DNA from: Agriotes lineatus
Taxonomy: Eukaryota > Arthropoda > Insecta > Coleoptera > Elateridae
NCBI GenBank assembly: GCA_940337035.1
Contig: CALNHX010003324.1
Location: forward strand, 1 to 64,000
Direction of reading: 5' to 3'
Length of the DNA stretch: 64,000 bases
Both the position numbers and the translations under genes were made by a program. Each line of letters opens with the position of its first letter. Position 1 is the stretch's first letter. Positions 36,726-47,300 of the stretch are shown in pieces. The notes beneath the pieces are model-generated. The model searched no databases. It saw only the letters and a list, made by a program, of their open reading frames with translations, and was not told where the DNA came from.

Positions 36726-37459
36726 CAGGGTGTCCCATTTTCGATGATATTACGGGGTATCTCACTTACGAGTAAAGAAAGAGAGTTGCGGTTTTTGCAA
36801 TACTGTGCTACTTTTTTGTGAAAATAAAGATGGTATAAACAAAATTTTCATAGACCGCTTCGTTTCTGAGATACAGGGCGAAATTGAAAATATTGCATTT
36901 TGGGACCCCCCTCGTATCTCCGTTATCCTTTAACATATATTAAAGCTAAAAACTGGCTCTCATACAGTTTTTTACATAGAATCCAGTGGCGTAGTCAGAT
37001 TTTTGCTGTGAGCTGTCAATTTTTAGCTATAAATCAAACATATGTTTTTTTAAACGGGACACCCTGTATATTTTTCTTTCATTTGATTGGAAATTTTATA
37101 AGCTTTACAAAAATATATACAGAGTGTTTTGTTAAAAAAACATAAGTTTAATTTATAACTAAAAATTGACGGCTCACAGCACAAATCTGACTACGCCACT
37201 GGATTCTACGTAAAAAACTGTATAAGAGTCAGTTTTTAGCTTTGCGATATGTTAAAGGATAAAGGAGATACGAGAGGGTCCCAAAATGCAATATTTTCAA
37301 TTTCGCCCTGTATCTCAAAAACGAAGCGGGCTATGAAAATTTTGTTTAGACCATCTTTGTTTTCACAAGAAAGTAGCACAGTGTTGCGAAAACCACAACT
37401 CTCTATCTTTACTCGTAAGTGAGATACCCCGTAATATCATCGAAAATGGGACACCCGTA
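36724..37459. mobile_element. Foldback element 2 of an abutting pair
   Basis: Left arm 36724-37084 and right arm 37109-37459 are inverted, with ends TACAGGGTGTCCC / GGGACACCCGTA. Each arm contains GATATTACGGGGTATCTCAC and AATGCAATATTTTCAATTTC. Inside is another GGGACACCCTGTATAT. It starts exactly where element 1 ends, sharing the bases TA. The 81-codon ORF inside is only a reading of the arm. Confidence 0.88.
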
Positions 37460-37587
37460 CATTGTGACACATTAGTGATAGCCGACTAGTAGCCTGCATA
37501 ATTCAATACGTATAGCCAGTCATTTCTAATTATAAATTCATTGCCCGAAATTAAATTCGGTAAAAAGTGACATTTCACAACCCAGAG

Positions 37588-37798
37588 AATTTCTGCAAAT
37601 TTCTATAAATAGATTAAATTAGGAGAAATCGTGTCTTAATTTGGTGTTCACAGTTCATAATCGAGTTCGTTCTTTGCGGATACTGCTAGTTTCATTACTC
37701 TCCATGTAATGATAACTACTGATTTCCGATAGTGCACATGTTAGGATTAGAGAAGAAATTTCATTGTGAACCTGTGAAGGCAACTATTTGTATTACTT
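37588..37798. repeat. 212-bp direct repeat, copy 2
   Basis: Partner of 32428-32639, nearly identical. Here it is followed within about 15 bp by sequence leading into a plus-strand LINE, so it could be a 5' UTR remnant. In copy 1 the adjoining LINE is in the other orientation and shows its 3' tail, which argues against that. Confidence 0.88.
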
Positions 37799-38649
37799 GT
37801 TGACTTATTGACATAAAATTTAAAAATATTGCACTAGTTAAAAATGAAATAGACCGTGATATGATAGAGAAAAACTGAAGCAATTAACTTCAACATATAA
37901 AATCCATGAGAGGGGCATGAATTGGTCAGAGCAAAATTGGCCCGAAAGCAAACGGAATACACGATGAGAAAAGAAACAAATTTTATACGCAAAAAATAGA
38001 GGAAAACCCAGAAGAAATCACAAGATTCCAGAGAAAAGTGAAAATAAGACAACGAGTGAAGGAAGAAAATATCCCTATAGGTGCGTGGAATGTAAGAAGT
38101 GTTTATCAACTCACTCCAAACAGTAGTAGATGAAATGGCAAGATACCAAATTAAAATAATGACAATCCAAAAATCAAACTGCTCTGGAAGTGGAATTGAA
38201 GATTGGAATAAATTTAGACTATCCAAAAGTTTAAATTTTGAAGGAAGAAGGCATGTATTAAGAACGACATGTATACTAACAAAGAAAACCAGCAAGTATG
38301 TAATTGACGTCCAACCAATAAATGAAAGAAGGAGCAGGGTCAGGCTCAAAATGAAGAAATTTAGCATGGTTATAATAAACACATCAGCTGAGGAAGGCAG
38401 CGAGGAAAAAATAAAACTACTATGACATCTTAGAACAACAAGAGCTAAAGTAGGCAGCGAGTTAGAAAATATAGTTTACATTTGACAAAAAAGTAATAAT
38501 AACAGGGGCAGACTGGTGAATTTTGCAACAGCCAAAGGACTAACAATAGCAAGTACTTGTTTTCCCCACAACAGAAGTACATCAAGTGACTTGGACGTTT
38601 CCTGATGGGCGAAACTAATAATTAAATTGATCATGTAATCATGTACTGG

Positions 38650-38930
38650 TCACAGTGTCGGAACAAACACCTCCGCGACCCCCGCATCACAGGAGGCCCT
38701 GCCTATCAAGAACCCGCTGGTCTAAACTTCTAGAAGACGGGGACGTTTTGATATAAGTGTACGGGTTTTTTGCGGAGGAGCAAACACTTTTTGTTCTGTC
38801 ACTCACTGATCAACACAAGATTTTTCACCAGGGTCTTCGGGTAAAAAATTATAGAGGTTCATAATGTAATTCAAATGTTTATTTGGTGATGCTAAAGCTA
38901 AGGGAGCAGTTAACCAACACCAAGAAACCT
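38650..38930. other. Unidentified insertion within the LINE
   Basis: LINE endonuclease homology stops after LIDHVIM and resumes near 38950. The intervening piece starts with GTGTCGGAACAAACACCTCC and contains GGAGGAGCAAACACTTTTTG at 38775, an imperfect inverted counterpart. It is GC-rich at first and then ordinary. It may be a small transposon or SINE. I cannot assign it. Confidence 0.45.
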
Positions 38931-39282
38931 TGTCAAGTACGAGCTGATAAATGAGAGCTAGATAAACTAAAAGATCATGAGATAACACTTAAATTCCAGG
39001 AAGCGTCGCCGAAAAACTGGAAAATATAACAGAAGAGGACGTAACTCTAGATCAAAACTTACAGAAATTGCACTAGACGTAACGAAATAAATAATAGGGA
39101 CGATGGGGAAAACCAAAGAAACAAGTGATTTGATACTGAATCCAAACTGGCATTAGGAAAACAAAGGAAATGCAGAAATCTGTTAATGGGTAGACCAACA
39201 ACATGGAGAAAAAAGGTCTAAAATAGCAAGAAAACAAGCACCAATTTTCTGCAAAAGAAAGAAAGAAGAATGCGACAAGTAC

Positions 39283-39570
39283 ATAAGTAAGTAAGATCAG
39301 GGCACTTCATTCCATGTAGGAACATGGCCTGAGACAAGGCGAGTCAGAGTCACCGAAATATCTCTTTCCGAAACCCAGTCAATCTGACATACCGCTAACG
39401 GCGTATGGGGTGATGTGGTTAGCATCACGCCTTCGACGACTGCCTTAATCTCCCTACTTCCACAACTGTGATTTAGATACCCACTGGTGAACCGCCCGCC
39501 AGTTGCCAGATTTGGGGATTGAACTCTACCGTGGCACCGCAGCCTGAGCTCCCTAACCCCTCGGCCATAG
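39283..39570 (-). mobile_element. tRNA-derived SINE inserted in the LINE
   Basis: On the minus strand it starts CTATGGCCGAGGGGTTAGGG (A-box-like, resembling class-II tRNAs) and has the B-box GAGTTCAATCCCC at 39524-39512. A unique body of about 200 bp follows, then a (CTTA)3 tail at 39283-39298. No clear target duplication was found. The tail unit is the complement of the adjoining LINE tail motif, compatible with LINE-driven mobility. Confidence 0.7.
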
Positions 39571-40415
39571 GCAATATATAAACTCTACAATTAAGATGAA
39601 AAGATGTTACCAACCTAGAACCACAGCTATTAAGAATAAAGAAGGGAAACTAATCTAACAAGAACGGCACCCTAAAAATATGGATAGACTATTTCTCAGA
39701 ATAGACAAACACAAGAAGTAGAAAGTGGCTCCCAGAAAGGGAGCCAAGGGTGGTAGAGACGACAGAGGAGAAGAACAAACTGTTGAAGAACCAAAATTTA
39801 AAAACAAAACAATTAACGCAATTAAAAAGTTAAAAAATAACAATGTACCTGGACCAGAGAGATTCTTGGATCAATTAAGGAAGAAAATATGTGGAAGAGA
39901 CAATATAATATGAATTACACCAAGAATTCCAAGAGGCTGATATAGTGACCTACATAGGTGTAGGAGACTAAGATGACCAGGCCATGTTCGGCGTATGGAG
40001 GAAATCGTAGTAGCCAAAAGGGAGAAAGAGCAGAGGACGACCACGAGAAAAATGGTGGGAGACAGTGACAGAAAATGTCAAGACCATGCTACGAATAAAC
40101 AACTGAAGAAAACGGCAGAGAATAGACAACGATTACGGAGAAAACTAGGGGAAGCTAACACCCAATATGGGCTATAGCGCCGCTGCGTAGGTAAGTAAGT
40201 AAGTTAAATAAACTACAAGAACAGCACATAGAATAAATATGGAAGACTTATAAACAAACGATATTAAGGAAATATGAACCCTGGCTATAAACAGAGACAA
40301 ATAGAAAAATTGAAGAAACAACATATATGTAGTATAATAAAAGCAAAAATGTTAAAGACGACAGACGATGTTTGAAATATTGAATTTGAGGAGACAGGGA
40401 AAAGGTACTCGAAAT

Positions 40416-40447
40416 AAAATAATAATAATAATAATAATAATAATAAC
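40416..40447. repeat. (AAT)n microsatellite
   Basis: About nine AAT units after GAAATAAAA. It may be the tail of a retroelement whose body (40205-40415) I do not recognise. From 40450 to 42260 nothing is supported. GCTAGCTGTAGCCCCCGGCG at 41550 looks like a transposon end, without a partner found. Confidence 0.85.
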
Positions 40448-42261
40448 TTTTGTTTTTCAAATAGCGCGATGCAATTTAATTAAGCCTATTTTTTAAGTGT
40501 TTTTCTTTATTCAGCCATATTAAATTATTATGCCTTTACATAATAGTATTTTTCGAAAAAAATCAAAGAATTGGTAAAAAAGATCAAGAGAGTATTATTT
40601 AATAATAATTTTAAATGGAATAACAAAGAAAATCGTATGCTACTCATTAATGACCAATAGAAAAATTAGTTCACGAGCCGTAACCAAGATAACAACAAAA
40701 TTTCTTGGAAATTTTTTGTAGGTAGACATTACTTCTTTTTAGGGTTTGTGTCGTTACGATTTTCTTACCGAATCTGTAATCGAACTTTAATTCATATCCG
40801 GAAATTATTTTTTGTGCATTCCAACAACGTCCTAATTTGCCTTCGCGTCCCGCTCGGGCAAATTAATACGATTATATGTGACCATTGGATGCTCATTTTT
40901 ACAGAAGACAACGATGACAAATTTATTACTATACAGGAACAGTAATGACACAAACTAATAGGAATACATATATAAATAAAATAAGTTTGTCTTTCTATTC
41001 AAAAAAATGTGATACCTATCGAAAATTAATTTTCATGTGAAAAAAAATTAAAAATAATTATGAGAAAGTAGAAATAAATTGAAATGGGAGGTTTTGTTTT
41101 GAAATGATTCAGTTTATTTAAGAAAATATGTCACTTAAAAGTCTAGAAGTGAAACTAATTCTAAAATGCTAGCAATATTCCTGATTTATACTATTTTTAA
41201 GTGGGCAAAATATTTCTTTATGGGTAATATGAATATAATTGGCTATGTCATATGTTATAAATATTCAGACATGTCTGAAATATTGAGTGATTAGATGTGT
41301 TTTTAAACGGCACGACTCAGTTATACGTATATCAATGAAGTTGAAAATTCTGTTCAACTACTTGAAAATGCTTTTTATCCACTTATTACACATCGAAATG
41401 ATGAGGGGATAACCTCTGATTAATGGAATTCTCGTGTAGTTATTCACAAACCTATTTTGCATTTTCTCAAATATCAGCATTAATTACATATGTTTTTCTC
41501 CATTGTAAATTATTTATATGATTTTTAATAATTAATAAATGCTAGCTGTAGCCCCCGGCGTATGCCGCATTTAAAATGTAGGACGAATTCAATAACTTAT
41601 GTGTATAATGTTTAACAATTCCAACAACGATAAATTTAACTTTATTTATTAGTATTATTCTTCATCGTTTACACATAATTTTACAGATAATTCTTAATAA
41701 CGAAACAAAATCTACTTAATTATGGTCGTTGTTTAGATGGTGCATAACTCTACCTAATTTGCATTCTTTTATAAACATTTAAAAGTTGGGAATATAGCAG
41801 CCCCTGAAACGAAGATTTGAGTTAGTCGTGAACTTCGTCTTTAAAATTATTTATAATGCATTCCATAACAGTACGTGAGGTTTAGCCCCTCCCGTGGTAC
41901 TTTAAATTTTGCCCTTTGTATTTACCTTTCTAGCTCAGTGAACATGCAACTCTAAAATACTCCAGTTCGTAAATGGGAAGTGCCAATATTTTGCAAAAAA
42001 AAGAAGCTGGTTCTCTTTGTATAGTGTTCTCGGGCTGAAACTGAATTCAAACAACGCACAAGAAACCTACTTGCGAGATAGCTGGATCGATTCGCATGTA
42101 AGTACATAACATACATAAAGCGATATCAAAGCAACAAAGGCAATAACGATGAAATAATCATCTGTCAAAAACGAAAATGTCAAAATATCGTCAAAGATGG
42201 TCAGGAACCAGCCATGGTATTGCTTGCATGCACTAAAACCAAGCGCGATTTCTACGCGTAA

Positions 42262-42768
42262 CTACAGTCTCTCACAGCTCAACGGAGGTCCTACCGAGTA
42301 GAACCGCAAATATTTTACCTGGAAGTGGGTCGCCAGACTTGCTAGGTGCTCTTGAATCAAGCACGTCTTAGATTGCGTCATCCAAACCGTGTATGGCGTG
42401 ATGGCGGGAGCCCCAAACCCGACTTCTGTTATGGCTGCGTTGGACGTCTTCACGATAGATGACGTCACGTCTCTATAAATGGCCGTAACAACTGTACCTT
42501 GGTATATGGCGCAAATAGGCGGTACACTATAAATGACGTTTTTTGGGAACGCAAACGTAGGTTTGATGCACTCAAAACGTGTGGCAGCAAATTCAAATAC
42601 TGCCGGCTTCACGCTATAACTATTTATTTCGCGTTTGGGCGATTTTCGCACAACGCGCTTAAGAGAACCACAGGCACATCCGCTCATCCCTCGAACAGGT
42701 ATGAACGTTGCATTTACCGCGACATACACGCAATCAAACTTTACATCTCGGTTACAGTACATAGTCAA
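42262..42768 (-). CDS. Unassigned 168-codon ORF
   Basis: An uninterrupted minus-strand ORF, longer and less AT-rich than chance ORFs nearby, starting with MTMYCNRDVKFDCVYVAV. The product has no obvious signal peptide or membrane helix. It contains two closely spaced Cys (SGCACG) and a basic patch (KRVVRKSPKR), followed by a beta-rich, Val/Ile/Thr-rich middle and ending PPLSCERL. I do not recognise the family. It could be a single exon, a domesticated or captured sequence, or a chance ORF. The opposite strand also has a 91-codon ORF here (42499-42774). No splice sites or neighbours support it. Confidence 0.3.
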   Translation of the reverse strand: MTMYCNRDVKFDCVYVAVNATFIPVRGMSGCACGSLKRVVRKSPKREINSYSVKPAVFEFAATRFECIKPTFAFPKNVIYSVPPICAIYQGTVVTAIYRDVTSSIVKTSNAAITEVGFGAPAITPYTVWMTQSKTCLIQEHLASLATHFQVKYLRFYSVGPPLSCERL

Positions 42769-43342
42769 CTCTAAACACTTTTGTTAGAATACATTACTTA
42801 AATCTAATTTACAGTAATAAAACATATAAAATACAAATTAGCGTATCATTTAAGTATCACAATAAGATCCACAAGCGCGGGATACCAAGGTTCTTTCCAA
42901 TTCCCAAAAAACGATGAAAAGTCATTGAGCATTTGAGATAACCTTAGCTTGTTTTCAAGGATTTCGTCAGCATCTAACTTTAAAAATAAAAAGTCAGCCA
43001 AAATGTAATGTATCAACAAATAACAGTATAATCAAATATTTACTATATATCGTCAAAAAATACTACTTTCCTAAATTATTTTTAAACTAAACTGAAAAAT
43101 GATTATCAAACAATATAGTTCCGTAGGACAAATGTCATTGGATTATTTCTTCAGACCTGCAGAAATTTCATATTCACCTTATTTCTGTTCTCCAGAGTAC
43201 AGCAAAAACCAGCGATAGCAACACCACTTACATAATTAAATGGATGTCTTTGCTAGATCAGGAATATTACCAAAATATGTTAACTGGGAAAATATAAATG
43301 GAAAATCAAAGGAAAACATCAAAGAAACTAAATCTGAGCATA

Positions 43343-43696
43343 TGTATGTATGTATGTATTATTTTTAAGGAAACTTACGTCTAGCAAGTAGGCCTTTATA
43401 GGCCCTTTTTGCCAACCCCATGAACAAAGTCTAGGCATACAGAGTACCAAGTACCTTTGTCCTACTTAGAATTTTGCCGAGACTAAGGAGTTCCAACCTT
43501 AGCAAGGGATCTTTTACATGCTACACATCGTAGTAACATGGGACCCACGGCTGTACATCACTTCCGAATGATGGCATTCTGTAGAAGCTTTCATCAGCAT
43601 TTTTTTATTTTTAAAAACCTCACCGGGATCGGGGATCGAACTCTCGACCCTTAGATCAGTAGCCAGAATGCTTACCACTGAGCTATGGAGCCCGGC
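43343..43696 (-). mobile_element. tRNA-derived SINE, complete, 13-bp target duplication
   Basis: Minus strand. The 5' head is GCCGGGCTCCATAGCTCAGT then GGTAAGC (A-box), with the B-box GAGTTCGATCCCC at 43645-43633. A 250-bp body contains GTAAAAGATCCCTTGCTAAG. The 3' tail is (CATA)n at 43343-43360. Both sides carry AAATCTGAGCATA (43330-43342 and 43697-43709), an exact 13-bp target duplication, so the copy is intact and fairly young. The ORF 43514-43720 is only a reading through it. Confidence 0.93.
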
Positions 43697-44381
43697 AAAT
43701 CTGAGCATAAATAATGACACATTTTTGAAAAAGTATGTTTTTCCTAAATTTTTTAATTTATGCGGAGTACATTAACTTAGCTTTGAATACCTAAAAATGT
43801 TTATAATTTTGATGTTCTAGTAAAATGTTTGCAAGGACCTATATATTTTCTTAAATTACTTTATCTGAATAGTACATGGTTTTGTTTATTATTTATTATT
43901 GAAGGATATAAAAATATTATTATTTCGTAAGCAGATATGTAGCTTATTATTACAATGTTTATTTGAATAATTTGATATATAAATGAAGTGTTTATCGTAA
44001 AAATAAGCTAACGACACTGTAAAGTCCAATTCTCAAAAGAAAGGAATATGTGAAAGTGTGTCTTAGTCGTCCCGTTCAAATTCCCATCCTGTACTGTCGA
44101 TGTAACCTGCCCTGAATTGTACTTCAAACAAATGGAAGTGTAATTTACTCCCAAATAGTCAGTTTAATCGATTATAATATATAACGGTTAAGAGGTCAAC
44201 ACTATATAATAGAAGCTTCAAACACCTTGAACATGCCATTCTTGTTGACTGTGGAATAAGTGTTTTGCTTCATCTAGATAAACTTGTTTGCAAATAATTT
44301 TCATTGACACCTTAACAAAGATTGCTAACCTAATAGTTACTAATTTTATTGTAGCGCTACAATTAATGCCATTTATTTCAG

Positions 44382-47300
44382 GAACCAGCATGTCTGAGGC
44401 TACGCTTAAAAGTAAAGATATAACGGAATTCTTCCCCGATGCTAAAGGCAACCTGACCAAAATTACATGGGCTCACGCAGTCAACTCCCAAGTTCTGCTA
44501 AAGGACGCTCTAAATAGTGAGTGCACGCTTTTCTGCTCCACCAGAAAATATTAAATCATTAATTTTCAGGCACTGTGATGATGCTGGAAGCAGATATAGT
44601 TTTGGGAAAAGTCCAAGGTGAATCCACCGACATTCCCATAATGGGTCACCCTCCTGCTACTACATCCGACCTGTCGCTTGAGAGTTTTTTGAAAACAGTA
44701 CAAGACTTCAATACCAATGTAACCAACACTGCAAAGAAAGGTGTTAAACTCGACTTCAAAAGTGTAGAAGTATTTGAGGCATCTGTTCCTATTGTTAAGG
44801 AAATGTATTCTAAGGTAAAAATTTTCTATATTTCCTCTAATTTTTTCTGCGTATATACTAATTTTCTCTTTTATGAGAGTTGCAAGTGTTTTGTACGTTA
44901 TATCTAGAAGGATTCCCTATAGTTCTCAACAGATGATTCCGTCTTCTTTTTTGTAAATTGGTATCAGTACTGGTTTTGACCATTTTCTTCTTCCCATATT
45001 TTTGTTGCTAAGACGAACATCTCGATGAACTCTACTATTCTTCTTTCTGCAGGCTTTACTATAGTATGATCGAAAATTATCTTCATCTAGTATAGCTATG
45101 GAATAGTTCCTAATTTATGAACGCAACTATAAATCACTTAAAAATCAAATGTCAGTTTTGACATTTAAATATACACGTAGTTGCATTTATAAACTAGGAA
45201 CTATTCCAATAATTTTTGATCATAGTTAACTAGCAAATGTCTCATTTAAAAAAACAAAAAAGACCGTTTTTCAAATAGAACGCGTATTAAATAAAAACTG
45301 TACCCAGACCTGGAAGGTGTCAAAGTGGTTGCCTAACCGATCGAGGTTTGAAGGCGCAGAGGGCATCGGAACATTCTGGAAGCTGTCAAAGTGGTTGCCT
45401 AACCGAACGACGTTTTAAGGCTCCGTTTGGCTGCTGAAACAGTTTTTATTTAATACGCGTTCTATTTGAAAAACGGCCTTTTTGTGATTTCTCGAAAACC
45501 GGAAGTGTCACGTGACTGAAATTCGGTTCCTGACCTGACATGACCATTCCAAACATATAACTTTCATAACTTTTTTTTCTATCTCTTACGGTTTGGCTGC
45601 TGAAACAGCGTCCCGGACAGACAAAACGGCGTCCCAGACAGCCAAACTGCGTCCCAGACAGACACGTCTATTAGATAAAGGATTATTTCCTTAGGCTACG
45701 TAGGTCGTGCTGGATTCGTCTTCAAACAATGACAGACGTCGATCATCGCGGAACAGATATTGAATCCAACAGCTGCTCCTACTGCCTGAATAATCATCAA
45801 CCTGTTTTCATCTTTAGCTTCTGGTACACTCTGGATCTCCGCACTGTATTTTTAAGGGAATACTGCTTTTTATAATTTAACCTTTGATGTAGCCTCAAAT
45901 TCTCCTTTCCTAAAACTGCATTCTTGATTTCCAGATTTTCAATCCTTTGCAGGTGTTCATTCAAAACTTTGTTTTGGCGTTTCAGGAATTTATCTATTTT
46001 TCTTGACAAAGATTCACAGAATTACTGATTATGGCTTGTTACAGTCTAAGAGATTTCAATTCCTTTAAAATATCTACTAAAGTAGGATCTTTACCATTAA
46101 AGACGCAAGTGCTACATTTCGACGCATCCTTTGAAGTAGGTTCTTCGGTCAAATTAACACAAGCAGCATGAAACATAATTTTGCAAGTAGTACATTTAAT
46201 GTTATCTACATCTTGTATTGACATGCTCCTACTACACTCTCCGCAGTTACTAGGCATCTTATGTTTTTATTTGTTCTTTTTATAATACTTCTTAAACTTA
46301 AAGTTACATATCTACAAAACCCAATAACTGCAATCACCTTAAATATGCAAGAGTCAGAGGTCAAGAACTGCAGTATGTGAGCCTATAGTTTATATTCCAT
46401 TAAGTTTCAACAAATTCCATATATTTCACAGAAGCTGATTTTCTAACTTCGCTATAGACATTACAGTTTTTTACAGTTGAGGTATATTACTAGCAGCATT
46501 CCGATTTCAACGTACAAGCGCTAGCGTTAAACATCTTCAATGCGAATTTAAAGACGGAGCATTTTTCAACAGTGTTTACGCTGTGAATTTTGTTTCGTTG
46601 ACCTTCGTTGATATTCATAATTAAATTTCTGTATTTGCACAGCAATTTCAAACACATGGCAACGCCGTTTTTAGTGCCACCCGCGTTCTCACGTAAAGCT
46701 GAGAGCTTCTATCTCTTAACCTCTTGAATAATTATAAAAGACATGTTACCGCACGAAAAACTTTGCACCACATAAACGGAAAATCTACCTAGAATATGTG
46801 GCCCTAACTCCGTTACGGTGTACGGTAACAAAAGGTTGCTTCGGCTAGAACTCAGTCGAGAGGGCGGGTTCTTGACAACTTTTGAAATTAGGGCGGCAAC
46901 CTGGTAAGCGAGCTGAAGATGTAAACATATTAATGCGCCACGACATTTGAACTAAATCGGGGAAAACAAAATCAGCAACACATGTGAACGCACTCTGAAC
47001 GTGGAAGTAAATGTTCCACCTTTCTACTTCTGGCTTGGCATAGCTTGAGGCGGCGCCTACAACAGCTTAATTGGACCTACCTTTAGTTGCATTCACTTAT
47101 ATCATCTGAACTCCTTTACATTGAAACAAAACACAAATATGCATGCAAACACCAATGAAAAACATAAGTAACTAACAATGAACTCTATTGAAATAATAAA
47201 ATAAGTAAATAACAATGAACATGAAAATGTTTACCCGTTACAGTTAAAAATATATGCGAAAGGGATTAGTGAGGTTAAATTGCGACGTTTAAACTAAACA

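Larger units (their letters stand above)
37810..40205 (+). mobile_element. LINE copy, decayed, with (TAAG)n tail
   Basis: The plus strand gives an endonuclease start (IPIGAWNVRSVYQ near 38070, then VVDEMARYQIKIMTIQKSN near 38115), and later RLVNFATAKGLTIASTCFPH (about 38510-38570) and LIDHVIM near 38620. A Lys-rich linker follows around 38950-39280, then AIKKLKNNNVPGPE (39810), the start of the RT domain. The rest of RT is deleted. The 3' coding end GHVRRMEEIVVA and RLRRKLGEANTQYGL lies at 39985-40177, followed by AGGTAAGTAAGTAAG. It belongs to the same LINE group as the 32640-35390 copy. Two foreign pieces interrupt it (38650-38930, 39283-39570). Confidence 0.82.

Noticed and set aside
36900..37145. 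81-codon ORF
   Set aside because: It runs along the arm of a foldback element and has no independent support.
37834..38382. 182-codon minus-strand ORF, hydrophobic product
   Set aside because: It lies antisense to the LINE endonuclease fragment read on the plus strand; the hydrophobic content follows from the A-rich sense strand.
43618..43696. Independent tRNA gene on the minus strand
   Set aside because: A/B boxes are present, but it is the head of a SINE with body, tail and target duplication, and the anticodon arm does not pair properly.
44288..44381. Hydrophobic N-terminal extension of the menorin exon
   Set aside because: The first codon is TTG, not ATG, and a strong acceptor (TTTATTTCAG) separates it from the exon.
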